From positions 248,001 through 312,000 of the forward strand of contig NC_069106.1 in assembly GCF_947172395.1 (NCBI RefSeq): a stretch of 64,000 nt of DNA, read 5' to 3'. This DNA is from Bicyclus anynana (taxonomy: Eukaryota; Arthropoda; Insecta; Lepidoptera; Nymphalidae). A program made the position numbers and the translations under genes. This document shows positions 1 to 10,730 of this stretch, in pieces; the stretch's first letter is position 1, and the number at the start of each line of letters is the position of its first letter. Under the pieces are notes generated by a model that saw only the letters and a list, made by a program, of their open reading frames with translations, searched no databases and was not told where the DNA came from.

Positions 1-287
1 AATTCATCCTTATTTTTCAGTGGGACTAACGAACACCTGTGACTTCGATTCTTGTTCAAGTTACTACACAATACATACTTTCAAGTTATATAAAAAAAAA
101 TGGATTTGAAAATAATGTAGTGATATTATATAGCGATGTTTTTATAATTTGTCTCTGTTTAAGACGAATACGACATTGTAAGTAGTACAGATAGATTTAT
201 TCCAAACTTACGCTGACGGGTTATAAAAACATCCTTACAGAAAAGAGCCATTGGCATATACTCCAAGCTGCAACTGAGTTTTTTTTT
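1..287. other. No recognisable gene; possibly degraded LINE 5' part
   Basis: I see no open frame with recognisable protein similarity here. Sequence directly downstream is LINE ORF2, so part of this stretch may be a decayed upstream piece of that element. A weak peptide resemblance to the intact LINE near 51.6-54.5 kb may start around 190-260, but it is too poor to claim. Confidence 0.4.
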
Positions 288-2348
288 AATATAGACTTGA
301 CTTTTGATTTTAAATATTGACTTGCTAATTGTGCTGTTGATACATTTTATGAAATAATCTATGGATTTATTCGCAAACACATACCATCTAAAACTATAAA
401 ATCTAACACTTTTCCCGTCTGGTTTAATTCCGCTTTGATCAAAATATTTAAAAATAAGAAAAAGGCATGGATTAAGTGGAAAAAATATAATAATATATCT
501 GATTATGAAGTATTTAGTATCTTTAGAACTAGGTTTAAAGTTGAATCTAAAATCCGCTATGATGAATATATGAATTTAGTCGAACACAGTATTAAAATTA
601 ATGTGAACTACTTTTGGCAATACTTCTCGAACAGGAAAAATGGTCTATCCATACCATGCAATGTATTTTATAAAAATGAAACAGCAAGCAGTCCTACTGG
701 AGTTTGTATGCTATTCTCAAATTTTTTCCACTCTGTGTTTGTATCATCAGATCTCACTGATGATTTTAATTTAGAAGATATTACACAAGGTAGTGATAAC
801 GTTTCGTGTGATGTTATAAACCAAGTAACTATTACTGTTGAAAATGTACTGCTAGGACTAACAAAGGGATCTGGGCTAGATAATATTCCACCAATCTTCT
901 TCAAATCAACTGCTGATACAATTTGCAAACCATTGTGCATATTGTACAGCATGTGCCTTCAACAAGGCACATTCCCTACAAAATGGAAGATGGCACGAAT
1001 AGTACCAGTGCACAAAGGAGGATCTAAGAAAGATGTGGAAAACTATCGCCCAATTTCTATATTACCTGTGCTCGCTAAACTTTTCGAAAAAATTATACAC
1101 AACGCCATTTATCGTACAATTCACAAAATTATTATACCACAGCAACATGGTTTTGTTCTTCAGCGATCCACGGTAACAAACCTCCTGGAATTCATCTCTA
1201 AATTATTTGAAAGCTTAGACAACAACAGACAAACTGATACTATATACACTGATTATCAAAAGGCATTTGATAGGGTAGATCACAAAGTGTTGCTTGTAAA
1301 ACTAGCTTATAACGGTATACGTGGTAATTTATGGAGATGGTTTAAATCGTATATAACAAACCGTACTCAGAAAGTGGTTATTAACGGTTATGAATCAGAC
1401 ATAGTTGTGATTACGTCCGGTGTTCCACAAGGTTCTATCCTAGGACCTCTATTATTTATAATTTTTATCAATGACATTTATAAATGCTTCGTCCATAGTA
1501 ACATTCTACTATACGCCGATGACCTTTAAATATTTAAAACTATCGAAACGCCGGATGATCATCACAACCTTCAAGCTGACTTAGATAGATTTACAGAATA
1601 TTGTTTGAGAAATAAACTTAGTTTAAGCCTAAATAAATGTAAATATATCACTTTTACGAAGAAAAAATTTGTAAGTAACTTTAACTATTCGCTCTGTGGT
1701 GTTAGTCTCGAAAAAGTTAATACTATCAAAGATCTTGGAGTTACATTAGACTGTAAACTACACTTGGACATACATATTGAAAACATTATAAATAAATCAT
1801 ATAAAATGTACGGATTTGTAATGAGAGCAAGCAATAATTTCAAGAAAGCATCAACATATGTTCATCTGTACAAAACACTAGTTCGTTCACAACTAGAATA
1901 TGCTGTTGCTATTTGGAACCCTCATTATGAAAAATATGTTAAGAGCCTTGAAACTGTTCAGAAAAAATTCTTAAGGACTATGCACTACAAATGTACGAGA
2001 AACCGCTTATCCTATGACCAACTTTTAAAAAGATATAAACTGCTCGACTTAAAATCAAGACGTAAGCAGTTGGAAGTCATGCTTTTATACGATCTGTGTC
2101 ACAATAAATATGATTGTACAGCTTTAACGCGTAAACTCTGCTATAGTGTGCCATATAAAATGCGTGCACGTAGTGGTCGCGAACATCGACTGTTTGCAAC
2201 TACTAGGTGCCGCACAAATGCAGGTAAACGGTCACCAATAGTAAGAATGACACAGACGTATAATAAGCACTTCAAAAACATAGACATTTTTGCCAGTCGA
2301 GTAGGTACTTTTAAAAAGTTGGTCATCGGTACACTTAAAAGCGATTAA
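288..2348 (+). pseudogene. LINE ORF2, reverse transcriptase part, broken by stops
   Basis: The frame aligns with residues from about 278 to the end of the intact 963-residue ORF2 at 51585-54476. Visible landmarks are the YRPIS block, the TDYQKAFDRVDHK block, SGVPQGSILGPLLF and the catalytic YADD at 1512-1523. The frame is interrupted by TGA at 318-320 and by TAA at 1527-1529. The second stop falls directly after YADDL, where the intact copy has a lysine codon. No frameshift lies between the two halves: the frame resumes after the stop and runs to 2346-2348. The protein would be truncated inside the polymerase domain, so this copy cannot make active enzyme. It has clearly diverged from the second copy, so the two belong to related but not identical lineages. 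Confidence 0.85.
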
Positions 2349-2638
2349 TAATTTTGCTATTTATTTATATACTTTAATTTTTATTGTACTTGTGTCATTT
2401 CTTTTTTGTTTTTTTTTATTTCATTATTTTCTTTTCTTTGTATAAAAGCACTTTGTTAGATAATTTAATTTGAATATCATTTTTATCAGCCCCATCTACA
2501 TTTTGTATAATTACTCGTGGATAGAGATGTGGGTTGTGTATGCAAACTATTTGTTTTTAAATTTACTTTAAGTTTTGTAATATATATTATTGTACACAAC
2601 TGTTTTCGATCCCAAATAAATAAAATAAAATAAAAAAA
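288..2638 (+). mobile_element. 5'-truncated Jockey-superfamily LINE (copy 1)
   Basis: Non-LTR retrotransposon remnant. It holds the reverse transcriptase part of ORF2, a 3' UTR of about 290 bp and an A-rich end with repeated AATAAA-type motifs (2612-2638). The end closely resembles that of the second LINE at 51001-54682, where the same CCCAAATAAA motif precedes a poly-A run. The endonuclease part of ORF2 and all of ORF1 are missing, which is the usual result of incomplete target-primed reverse transcription. I could not read a target-site duplication because the 5' boundary is unclear. Assignment to the Jockey superfamily is from the reverse transcriptase motifs and the poly-A end. The exact clade (Jockey, CR1 or Daphne-like) is uncertain. 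Confidence 0.85.
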
Positions 2639-3000
2639 TTGATGTTTTATAGTTTGATGGACAACTCAAATAAAAAACTATATAATTCATTCATTAAATA
2701 CGAGTATAAAGAGTTTGAACGTCTTAAAATGAAACTAACTACATCCCAGTAGTTCTTATAGTCATTTGTGTCACGTAGAAATGTCTGAATTTGTCAGTAA
2801 CTGTGGGCGACTGACCGGCGGGGAGGAGTAGTGGAGGAAAATGGGGAAATTGTGGAAAATGTACTCGAGTCAATACATTGGGAGCGACAGCTGTCGGCCG
2901 CAGACTGACTTGAGACTAGCTCGGAAAATTGTACACTTTATTTGATGAGTAAAAGAATTTCTGGGATAGATTGCGATGACATTTCAATTTCATTTCTTTT
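2639..3000. other. No gene seen
   Basis: AT-rich sequence after the LINE tail, with a somewhat GC-richer stretch near 2800-2910. I see no coding or RNA gene signal. Confidence 0.5.
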
Positions 3001-3165
3001 TAACCGATTTCAAAAAAGGAGAAGGTTCTTAATTGGACGCCTATGATTTTTTAATGTTTGTTACTTCATAACTTCGTAATTTCTTAACCAATTTTGAAAA
3101 TTCTTTTTTTGTTTGAGTATACTTCCAGATTGGTTCCTTTTTATTTTCATGAAAATCACTACTTA
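3001..3165 (+). repeat. Dispersed repeat Rep-C
   Basis: Begins near TTTAACCGATTTCAAAAAAG and continues through a block containing CTTAACCAATTTTGAAAATT and ending in ATTTTCATGAAAATCA. Related sequence appears at 22950-23100 and 57448-57625. I do not know which transposon class it comes from. Confidence 0.6.
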
Positions 3166-3621
3166 CTTCTGTGGCGCTTTCTTTTACTATGCTTTTTTTT
3201 CAAGTAGGATACACTGAAAACAGAAAAATAAAATCTTTTTAACAAAAAATTCAACCTACTACAAAATCACAAAATTAAACTAAAAAGCAAAAAATAACAT
3301 CGTATGAGTTACCTACTGATCACTTTGTTACATTAATAGTATTGATAAAACAGCAAACAAATAAAGCATGGAGCTCATGTGTTTGTAATTTTATCGGCGA
3401 CCATGCCTTTGACACAGGAATACTACGATGCTTGGAGGTAGAGATAATCATGGCGCTCTATACAACAAAATATTGATTTTATCTTGATTGAGATTTGTAA
3501 TCTTTGTTCTACAGTTTATGTCAAACAGAAAGCGTTTTTTTTATATTTATTGGTATTTTGTAATAGAATGTTTTAAACTTTCTTAAGAATAATATTTCTA
3601 AATAGGTATCTAGTTATTACT
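3166..3621. other. No gene seen
   Basis: AT-rich sequence without a convincing ORF, repeat or structured RNA that I can name. Confidence 0.5.
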
Positions 3622-3977
3622 TACTGTGATGGACTTGCCAATGTATAGCTTTAAAATATGTCAAAAAACATTTACTTAGTCGAGGTTACTACACCATTGA
3701 TGAGTTCCTCAATGATAAAGATGCTTGGAGTCCATTGGATCAGCTTCCACCTTCACACAGGAAGTAATACTCAAAGAAATTGTAATGTTGTCATCAATTA
3801 AAATATTGTATGATATTTTTTTTATAAGAGCAACTGTTGAGTTTCTTGCTGATTTCTTCTCAGCAGAACCTGCCTTTCGAACCGGTGGTAGAATCTTAAC
3901 AAATAGTCAACTGACGTATCAAAAGTGCTTGCAAACTGAGCCTACTTAAAATAAATGAATTTTGAATTTTTGAATTT
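3622..3977 (+). mobile_element. Jockey-type LINE 3' end (copy J1)
   Basis: The start of this fragment encodes the last residues of a LINE reverse transcriptase ORF, including YYTIDEFLNDKDAW, and stops at 3765-3767. A 3' UTR follows, then a tail of TTTTGAAT-like repeats (3949-3977). A minus-strand copy of the same 3' end lies at 32040-32475, where the same peptide region carries stops. Only the end of the element is present, as expected for a 5'-truncated insertion. Confidence 0.7.
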
Positions 3978-4490
3978 ACTTAGAAGTTAAGTTTTATAAT
4001 TGTGTACTTATCAACTTAACTTAAAAGTTGGAAAACATTACTAAAGAGTCGTTTAATATAATATTGTGCTGGGTTATGTATAACATTATGTACATATATA
4101 TTTTAGCTTCCATATAAAAATAGTGGTTTTTTGTGGCATACTATTCTATCGTGCTCCAGCATTTAAATGAGAGTTTTTTTTATTTAAAACGCAAACAAAA
4201 TGTGGGTCGAAAGGTTTGAACTAAATTGCGTCGGGCGGAACAAGTGTATGAAAACGAATGAAAATGTATTAAAGATTAATGGGGAAGCTCTTCTCAGACT
4301 GAAAGAATGATGTGGAATGGTTGCAGATCTTTTTTATCTATATGGGCTAGCGCTCGGCTGCAATCTGGTGGTAAAATATGATGCGATCTGTGGTGCATTT
4401 TTATAGAAGGCACATATTGAATCTTGACTTGAAGATGCCTACCTTTTACATATTGCAGATTCCACATTCAGAAAGGTATTCCATATCGTC
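3978..4490. other. No gene seen
   Basis: AT-rich stretch. Nothing here could be assigned to a gene or to a repeat family seen elsewhere in the window. Confidence 0.45.
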
Positions 4491-4690
4491 GTTGTCAACC
4501 CATATTCGGCTTACTGTTGAGCTCGAATCTCCTCTCAGAGTGAAAGCGGTTAGGCCTTAATCCACCACGCTGGCCCAATGCGGATTGGCAGACTTCACAC
4601 ACCCCGATAATTAAGAAAATTCTCTGATGTGGAGGTTTCCTCACGATATTTTCCTTCACCGTTTGAGACGTGATATTTAATTGCTTAAAA
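4491..4690 (-). mobile_element. SINE-B, minus strand, 5' truncated
   Basis: Body and tail of the tRNA-derived SINE-B, recognised on the minus strand by CAATCCGCATTGGGCCAGCG, the AACATCGTGAGGAAACCT-type block and the terminal GAGCCGAATATGGGTTGA-type block. The tRNA-like head is missing and the copy ends abruptly against an RTE LINE fragment. Confidence 0.75.
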
Positions 4691-5005
4691 CGCACGTCCA
4701 CTGCAGGAAATAAGCCTTTTGTAGGGACTTCCAAACATCACAGTCCACCTGATGGCGCTTTCTAGTGCGGGGTCGCCATTCCAGCACCTTGGGACATCAA
4801 CATCCATTGGCTCTGCCAATTGTGCCCCACCCATTGCCACTTCAGTTTTGCTACTCGTTGAGCTATGTCTCGTTGATCTCCTAATTTCGTAGAGATACTC
4901 CGAGCACAGCTCGTTCCATCTTCCGCTGTGTGACTCTGAGCCTTAGCGATCAAGTATCGGTCATCACTGGCAACATGCACTGTTCGAAGACTTTTGTCTT
5001 CAACC
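4691..5005 (-). mobile_element. RTE-type LINE 3' fragment
   Basis: Minus-strand remnant of the C-terminal region of an RTE-clade endonuclease/reverse transcriptase. Decayed peptide blocks IAQRVAKLKWQW and SYGSETWSL-like sequence can be read, but the frame is broken. The same peptide region is better preserved at 35690-36105. It is sandwiched between SINE-B and SINE-A. Confidence 0.7.
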
Positions 5006-5010
5006 TTTTT

Positions 5011-5321
5011 CGACGACTTCCGTGGCGCAGTGGTATGCGCGATGGATTTACAAAACGGAGGTTCTTGGTTCGATCCCCGGCTGGATCGATTGAGATTTTC
5101 TTAATTGGTCCAGATCTGGCTAAGGGAGTCTTCGGCCGTAGCTAGATATCGACAAAGACGTACCGCCAAGCGATTTAGCGTTACGTCGTGTAGAAACTGA
5201 AAAGGAGTGTGGATTCTCATCCTCCTCCTAACAAGTTAGCCGCTTCCATCTTAGACTGCATCATCACTTACCATCAGGTGAGATTGTAGTCAAGGGCTAA
5301 CTTGTAAAGAATAAAAAAAAA
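5011..5321 (+). mobile_element. SINE-A, nearly full length, plus strand
   Basis: tRNA-derived SINE. The head carries a pol III A box (TGGCGCAGTGG, 5023-5033) and B box (GGTTCGATCCC, 5067-5077). The body contains the GTACCGCCAAGCGATTTAGC block, and the tail contains CATCACTTACCATCAGGTGA followed by AACTTGTAAAGAATAAAAAA. It would be transcribed by RNA polymerase III, encodes no protein and relies on LINE enzymes. Family members recur at least twelve times in this window. Confidence 0.85.
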
Positions 5322-5739
5322 CCTGAGATATTGATGTTAAACAATATTATATTTATCAAAAAAAATTGTTATCATTTCGTCTTGTTATGTATCGCTCAAG
5401 CACTACATGTATCACACAACACAAGTGGGCTCACAACCCGAGGCGCACTATAATTGGGTTTAATTACGTTACACGATTGGTTACTGCCCCCTCCCCCCGC
5501 GCCGCCCCCCGCACCGCTTTACAGTAATTACTATCATGTTCTGAACACTTCAGTAAATGGCTTCAGTGTAGCTCGCAGCTACTGGAAATGTTCCTATTAA
5601 CAAATCGCTAAACGATGCTAGCGACTTGTTACGTAAAATTGGGAAAGTATCCCAATTGTTTCCTTACTTAATAGAATCGATACTAAGATTATAATTTTTT
5701 TTTTTTAATTGCCATATCTTTTAAATATGATCAATAATT
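5322..5739. other. No gene; short C-rich patch
   Basis: AT-rich sequence with a C-rich stretch at about 5487-5518. I see no ORF or named element. Confidence 0.45.
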
Positions 5740-5867
5740 CCATTCAACTAGTCGGGAAAGACTGTGCTAGGAGTGGGTACGACAATAGACCAACGGGGCA
5801 GGGATCGAACCACCAACCTTTGGTGATGAGTCCGACCGCTCTCAACGTTGAGCTACTGAGGCTTTTA
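5740..5867 (-). mobile_element. SINE-C, tRNA-like head, minus strand
   Basis: Reads on the minus strand as a tRNA-like sequence with an A-box-like CAGTAGCTCAACGTTGAGAG and a B box GGTTCGATCCC, then a body containing CCTAGCACAGTCTTTCCCGA. The body is not tRNA and cloverleaf pairing is not obvious, so this is better read as a tRNA-derived SINE than a functional tRNA gene. Only one copy is seen here. Confidence 0.6.
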
Positions 5868-5956
5868 AATTCGAAAGTAAGTCCTTTTACGGTTACCTGT
5901 TTACGGTTACCACTAAACCGATTTGCATGAAAATTGGCACAGAGATAAATTAAAAC

Positions 5957-6249
5957 TTTTTATTCTAATCTCTATAAGTTAACCCCGTGACTACTATCTC
6001 ACCTGATGGAAAGTGATGATGCAATCTGAGATGGAAGAGCTTACTTTTTAGGAGAAGGATGAAATTCACACTCCTTTCGGTTTCTACATGACATCATACC
6101 GGAACGCTAAATCGCTTGGCGGTAAGTCTTTGACGGTAGGGTGGTAACTAGCCACGGCCGAAGCCTTCCACCAGTCAGATCTGGACCAATTAAGAAAACC
6201 TCAATCGACCAGCCATCCACCGCACGTACCACTGCGCCACGGAGGCCGT
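5957..6249 (-). mobile_element. SINE-A, minus strand, B box deleted
   Basis: Nearly full-length SINE-A copy on the minus strand with tail, body and the A-box end (complement of TGGCGCAGTGGT). About 40 bp that carry the B box in other copies are missing between the body and the A-box end, so the internal pol III promoter is incomplete. Confidence 0.8.
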
Positions 6250-8892
6250 CAAAAAACTTGGAACAGAACATAAGCTACCTTAAGCCCTGTAACCTTCTGT
6301 ATTTGTTGTACTCTAGTGCACCCTTAAAATATAGTTCCTTAGAACGTTTAGCCTTTCACTAGACCAAAGTAAGTAACTACTGTATTAAAGATATAGCCTA
6401 TATTACTCGTCAAGAGTATAGTTTTCCTAATTTAATGAAAATATGAAAATTTATTAAAAATTGGTTCAATGTTTTAGGCGTGAAGGCGTAACAAACAAAC
6501 GTGTTAATTTGCGTCATCAAAAGTAATCTACTGTTTCCAAAAATGTCTCTGAACTAACGTTCATAAAACTGCTTCATAATAATACAGCCATTGATTAGCA
6601 TATTCTCAGCATGGAGACACACTTCACTTCATTGTGTTATCAGTGTGTATCCGACACTAACGGAGTGGAGAGGGAATGCAATACAGCAGACGAACACTGA
6701 GAGGTATCTCAGCAGCGATCCATCATATCCGCGTCACAATCCCTCCTCAGCGTTCATTAAAATTTAATTAATCCTCCGAAACCGCAAGCTTCCTCCCAGA
6801 AGCTGTCAAATTTGAAGCAGTTTAACGTAGACAGAGAAATGAATAGACGACTGATTGGCGACCGTCGTCAGTCGAAATATATCTGGTTTTGACGTGACTT
6901 TCACATCACAAGTTTCTGAATCCTTTTTTCACCGATGTTCTAACTAAAAGTACAATAAATTAAAATAAGCCTTTATTACTGCATGTTGGTTAATAATAAT
7001 AGTCTTTTATTCAGATTATCGTTACCGCGTAGTTCTCGTTAGTACGATGACATGGTTTAGAGTTTTTTATTAAAAATATAAAAATCTATGACTGAAAAAC
7101 AATGTTGTCAAACTTCTACCTTGATCTTTGAGCCGTTGGTCGTTAAGAAAAAATTAAATGCGTCGTAACACCATGTATCAAATGGCCTTGTATCGTTTAT
7201 TAACAGAGACTACGTTTGTTCACTTTTTTGAGATAATGTTATCTATTCTATTCGTCTAAAAATTTCTCTGTCTACGAACATTCCCACTCGGGAGGTAAGC
7301 CACATCTATTCGACGAAGCTTGCGGCAAAGCGTTTGCGAGACGTGAAGTGAAAATGATTATCATTTTCTGCGGTAAATCCATTTATTGCTTGCTTTAATA
7401 TACTACACTTTGACTCGTTTATAGTACGTGGAAGTAGAATGAATTATAGAACGAGATACTTTCCTCAGTTTAAAAAAAACTAAAAGTTCGTTCGCCTATG
7501 CATTTACTTACGTAGGTAAGTGCGGCAGTCAATAATGAAATTAAGACCGTGGTGGATTTGGAAGGTAGCAGGTTTAAAACGTTATGTTCTACGAGTTTCT
7601 ACATGATTTGAAAAATCTTTAACGGTGTTTTTCGAAGAATTGTCGCGAAGCTTACTGATTGGAAAATGGAGGTAGATTTCATACTCATTATATTACCTAT
7701 AGAAAGGTGCAGTACACAATTCACGAAGCGAATTCAGACCTGTCCGTGCTAGCGGACAGTGGGGTAGTGAAGTGGGGTAGTGGAGTGGGGGAGTGAGTGC
7801 TGGGTATCGGATATCTGTCATGTGTCGGACAGCGCTCCACATAGCGCTCTTGACCCGACACGATAGCTCTCAGCTCTCGAGCTACACGACAAATATTTGT
7901 ACGATATGGACTGTCATAATGTTTGGGAGTCTGTTGCTAGGTGTATTCTAACTTCTCTGGCACAGTTGTTAATGCTGTTTGTAACTGGATTCGATTTACA
8001 ACTTGAGTAAATTTATGATTTTATATTCTCTAAATTGACTTAGGTTTGGTCTGCTGGTAGGCATTGGTCACGAATAGATACAGACGTTTCGTCAATAACT
8101 TACCCAAGATTACGGATATATAGCTATCCTCAATTATCAGTAACAGTCAAACTATCTTTACATAGTCAACTATCTGTCAGTAAGATATTAAAAAGCAGAT
8201 AATAAGAACAGAAAGTTAAATTTTCTTAACTTTAGTAAGTGAAATGGCGGATGGATAGGTTATTTAAAACGGTTGTAAGTGTTTCTGTAAATGACGCATC
8301 CGAGGCATGGATTGATTAAACTTGTGTCTCTCCAAAGTGGTGATACTTGAATTTCTGAAGAACAAAGTTATAAGTTAAGTTAAGTTTTATAAGTTAAAGT
8401 AAAGTATAAGTTAAGTTTTATATTTCTGTAAATGGCATATTTTAAAAGTGTTTATATCAAGATTTAGATTTAAATGTGTAAACGGCTTGTCTTTGATTTG
8501 GTTTATTAAATTTATGCAACAAAAATACCTACTGTTTGGTTTTTTTAATAATTTACATATTATACAACATAAAATAGAAATATCGCAAAAAAAGAAAATC
8601 TCGCAATCAACGATGCCCGTCAAAATGTATGGAAATTGTTTATTGTGTTTTTAGTAGCAGCTTTAACATATTATGGCGACATTGCAGTTCGGTCAAATCA
8701 AAACAATATTTATTGAATAGAAGTAGGCAAAAGTTTATTATGTACATAATTGATTATCTGTGAAATATTGAACATTGTACAGTCAACGTCTCTGGGGATA
8801 CCTCGGGTTTGGAGTGAAACATATTACGTAGAGAGCTTTTGTCTAAGTAGCGTTGTCGCTTGAATTTGGAGGTGTTGCTAAAAGATAACAAA
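6250..8892. other. No gene seen in 2.6 kb
   Basis: AT-rich sequence with only short chance ORFs. Two local features stand out: a G-rich stretch at 7750-7796 made of repeated GTGGGGTAGTG-like units, and a run of TTATAAGTTAAGT-like repeats at 8350-8412. A few GC-richer patches (6640-6740, 7800-7890) could be unrecognised repeats or conserved non-coding sequence. Confidence 0.5.
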
Positions 8893-9146
8893 ATAGCGGA
8901 CGCCCGCGACTTCGTCCGCGTCGAATTCAGTTTTTCACAAATCCCGCGAGATCCATGGATTTTTCCGGGATGTAAAGTAGCCTATGTATTAATCCAGAGT
9001 AAAATCTATTTTCATTCCAAATTTCAGCTAAATCGCTTCAGTAGCCGCAGCGTTAAAGAGGAACAAACATACTTACACACTTACATGCTTTCACACTTTC
9101 ACACTTACACACTTACATACAAACTTTTTAATATTAGTGTGATTAA
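8893..9146 (+). repeat. Dispersed repeat Rep-A
   Basis: Starts at GCGGACGCCCGCGACTTCGT, passes through ATGGATTTTTCCGGGATG and CCAAATTTCAGCTAAATCGC, and ends near AATATTAGTGTGATT. The same order recurs at 63541-63771 and 55645-56022 and, reversed, at 61063-61293 and elsewhere. Near its end this copy has an unusual run of ACACTTACA/ACACTTTCA units (9070-9120). Its transposon class is not clear to me. Confidence 0.75.
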
Positions 9147-10440
9147 AGTAATTCCTTTTTGTAAAGCAAAATGAAAATTTATTTATTTAATTTTAGATAA
9201 CAAGCACTTGTAAACATCAAGTATGACTATTTGTACCAGCTACCATGTTACATCGGCTTGGAGGAGGTTTTGCTGAAAAGAGGCGTTAACAACTCTGTAA
9301 GGCTTAATAAAACACAGATATTCCTTTGTTATATCAGATTATTCTTCGGAACGTACGTGGTACCGGTTAGGCGCTTGGCATAAAAGTCTGTTTTATCATT
9401 TAAAAAGCTGTCAAAGTCATATTATCTTTGACACCTCACAGATAATTAAAGGCATTTGCGTCGCTAACAAACTCAACAGTTGCTCTTTTAAAGTAAAACG
9501 TGAACTATTAACTACTACTAACTAACATCATAAAATAGTGTGAAATATGATGTTAGTTTTATAAAATGTCTTCAATACTTTAGAGAGAAAAATATTGACT
9601 GAACAAGTTTCCGTATTTTCTTGACTAGATGTCGAAGTGATCTATGACTGACCCCGTTCTAGCGGGTACTTGATCTACGTCACTAGATATTTACGAGAGC
9701 CTGCGTTAGCGAGACATACCTCATCTATGAAGATTGAATAATAATAATCCGTCCCGTATACCTACCATAGTTAATTACGGTAGCCATTTATGGTATTTGA
9801 CCTGTGGTGTGTTTAGCAGATTTAAGTTTCCAGGCTCCTGATTTTACGGGTCAATTCCCAGTATAAAATGCAATTTTATAATTCAAAGGACCTTAAATAA
9901 GTTTTCGTTTTTTTCAACATAACAAATACTTTATTTAAAGACTAACGTATTATAATATTTCACTGAAAGTATTATCTATTATTAGATCACTGTTTCTCAC
10001 CTTTAATATATGAATTCTAAGTCAAAAAACTATTCGCCTTTGAGGGTTTCTATGAATCGAACCATTTTTGGGTATCTTAATTTATTCGGGGAATTTTGTT
10101 AGACCCAGCTCTTCGTGGCAACCCTTTACTAGAGACCATTAAAGGTTCCCATAAAAAACTACAATAGTTTAAACTCCATAATTGACTACCGTGCCGTACT
10201 TACGAGTACCTATATAAGGAAGACGACAATCATTCAAATTCATAAATGAGGTATGTCAGGCTATCGCCGGCTCTTGGTCCTCATGTAGGCCTCATCTAGA
10301 TGAAGTGGTTAACTTTGTATGTAGTACAAGGCGCTATCACGGTTATGAAACACGCTTTATGTTTTAAAAGAGAGTTTTATTATTAGACCGGTAACTACTT
10401 TATAATATACCAAAGTTCTCATTTATTTTTTCCCTTATTA
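9147..10440. other. No gene seen
   Basis: About 1.3 kb of AT-rich sequence with no convincing ORF or recognised repeat. Confidence 0.5.
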
Positions 10441-10516
10441 TTAATTCTTTAAAAGTTAGCCCTTGACTGCAATCTCACCTGATTGTAAGTGACGATGCAA
10501 TCTAAGATGGAAGCAT
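10441..10516 (-). mobile_element. SINE-A tail fragment
   Basis: Only the 3' tail of SINE-A on the minus strand: AAAAGTTAGCCCTTGACTGC followed by the TCTCACCTGAT block and TCTAAGATGGAAGC. Head and body are absent. Confidence 0.7.
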
Positions 10517-10554
10517 TTGTTTATCTTAAAATATTCTTCTCATTTAACACTAAG

Positions 10555-10730
10555 CGACGCCTGCGGTTTCGCCCGCGTTGTTCATGGGGAAAACAAAGCC
10601 TTTATCACTCACAAATAACGTGGCTTGTGGAAGTCGAAGAATTTTCACAATCGGTTCAGTAGATTCAGAGATTACCTCTAACAATACCATAAACTTAACC
10701 TCAATATAATATTAGTATAGAATAAATTCA
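10555..10730 (+). repeat. Dispersed repeat Rep-B
   Basis: Begins CGCCTGCGGTTTCGCCCGCG and contains AATAACGTGGCTT, GGTTCAGTAGATTCAGAGAT and a terminal ATATTAGTATAGAATA. Related to 25990-26158 and more distantly to the pair at 47460-47832. Confidence 0.65.

Noticed and set aside
5740..5867. Functional tRNA gene
   Set aside because: Promoter boxes are present but no clean cloverleaf was seen, and a non-tRNA body follows. A SINE head is more likely.
9060..9125. CRISPR-like array of ACACTTACA units
   Set aside because: Short unspaced simple repeat within a eukaryotic dispersed repeat; no spacers.
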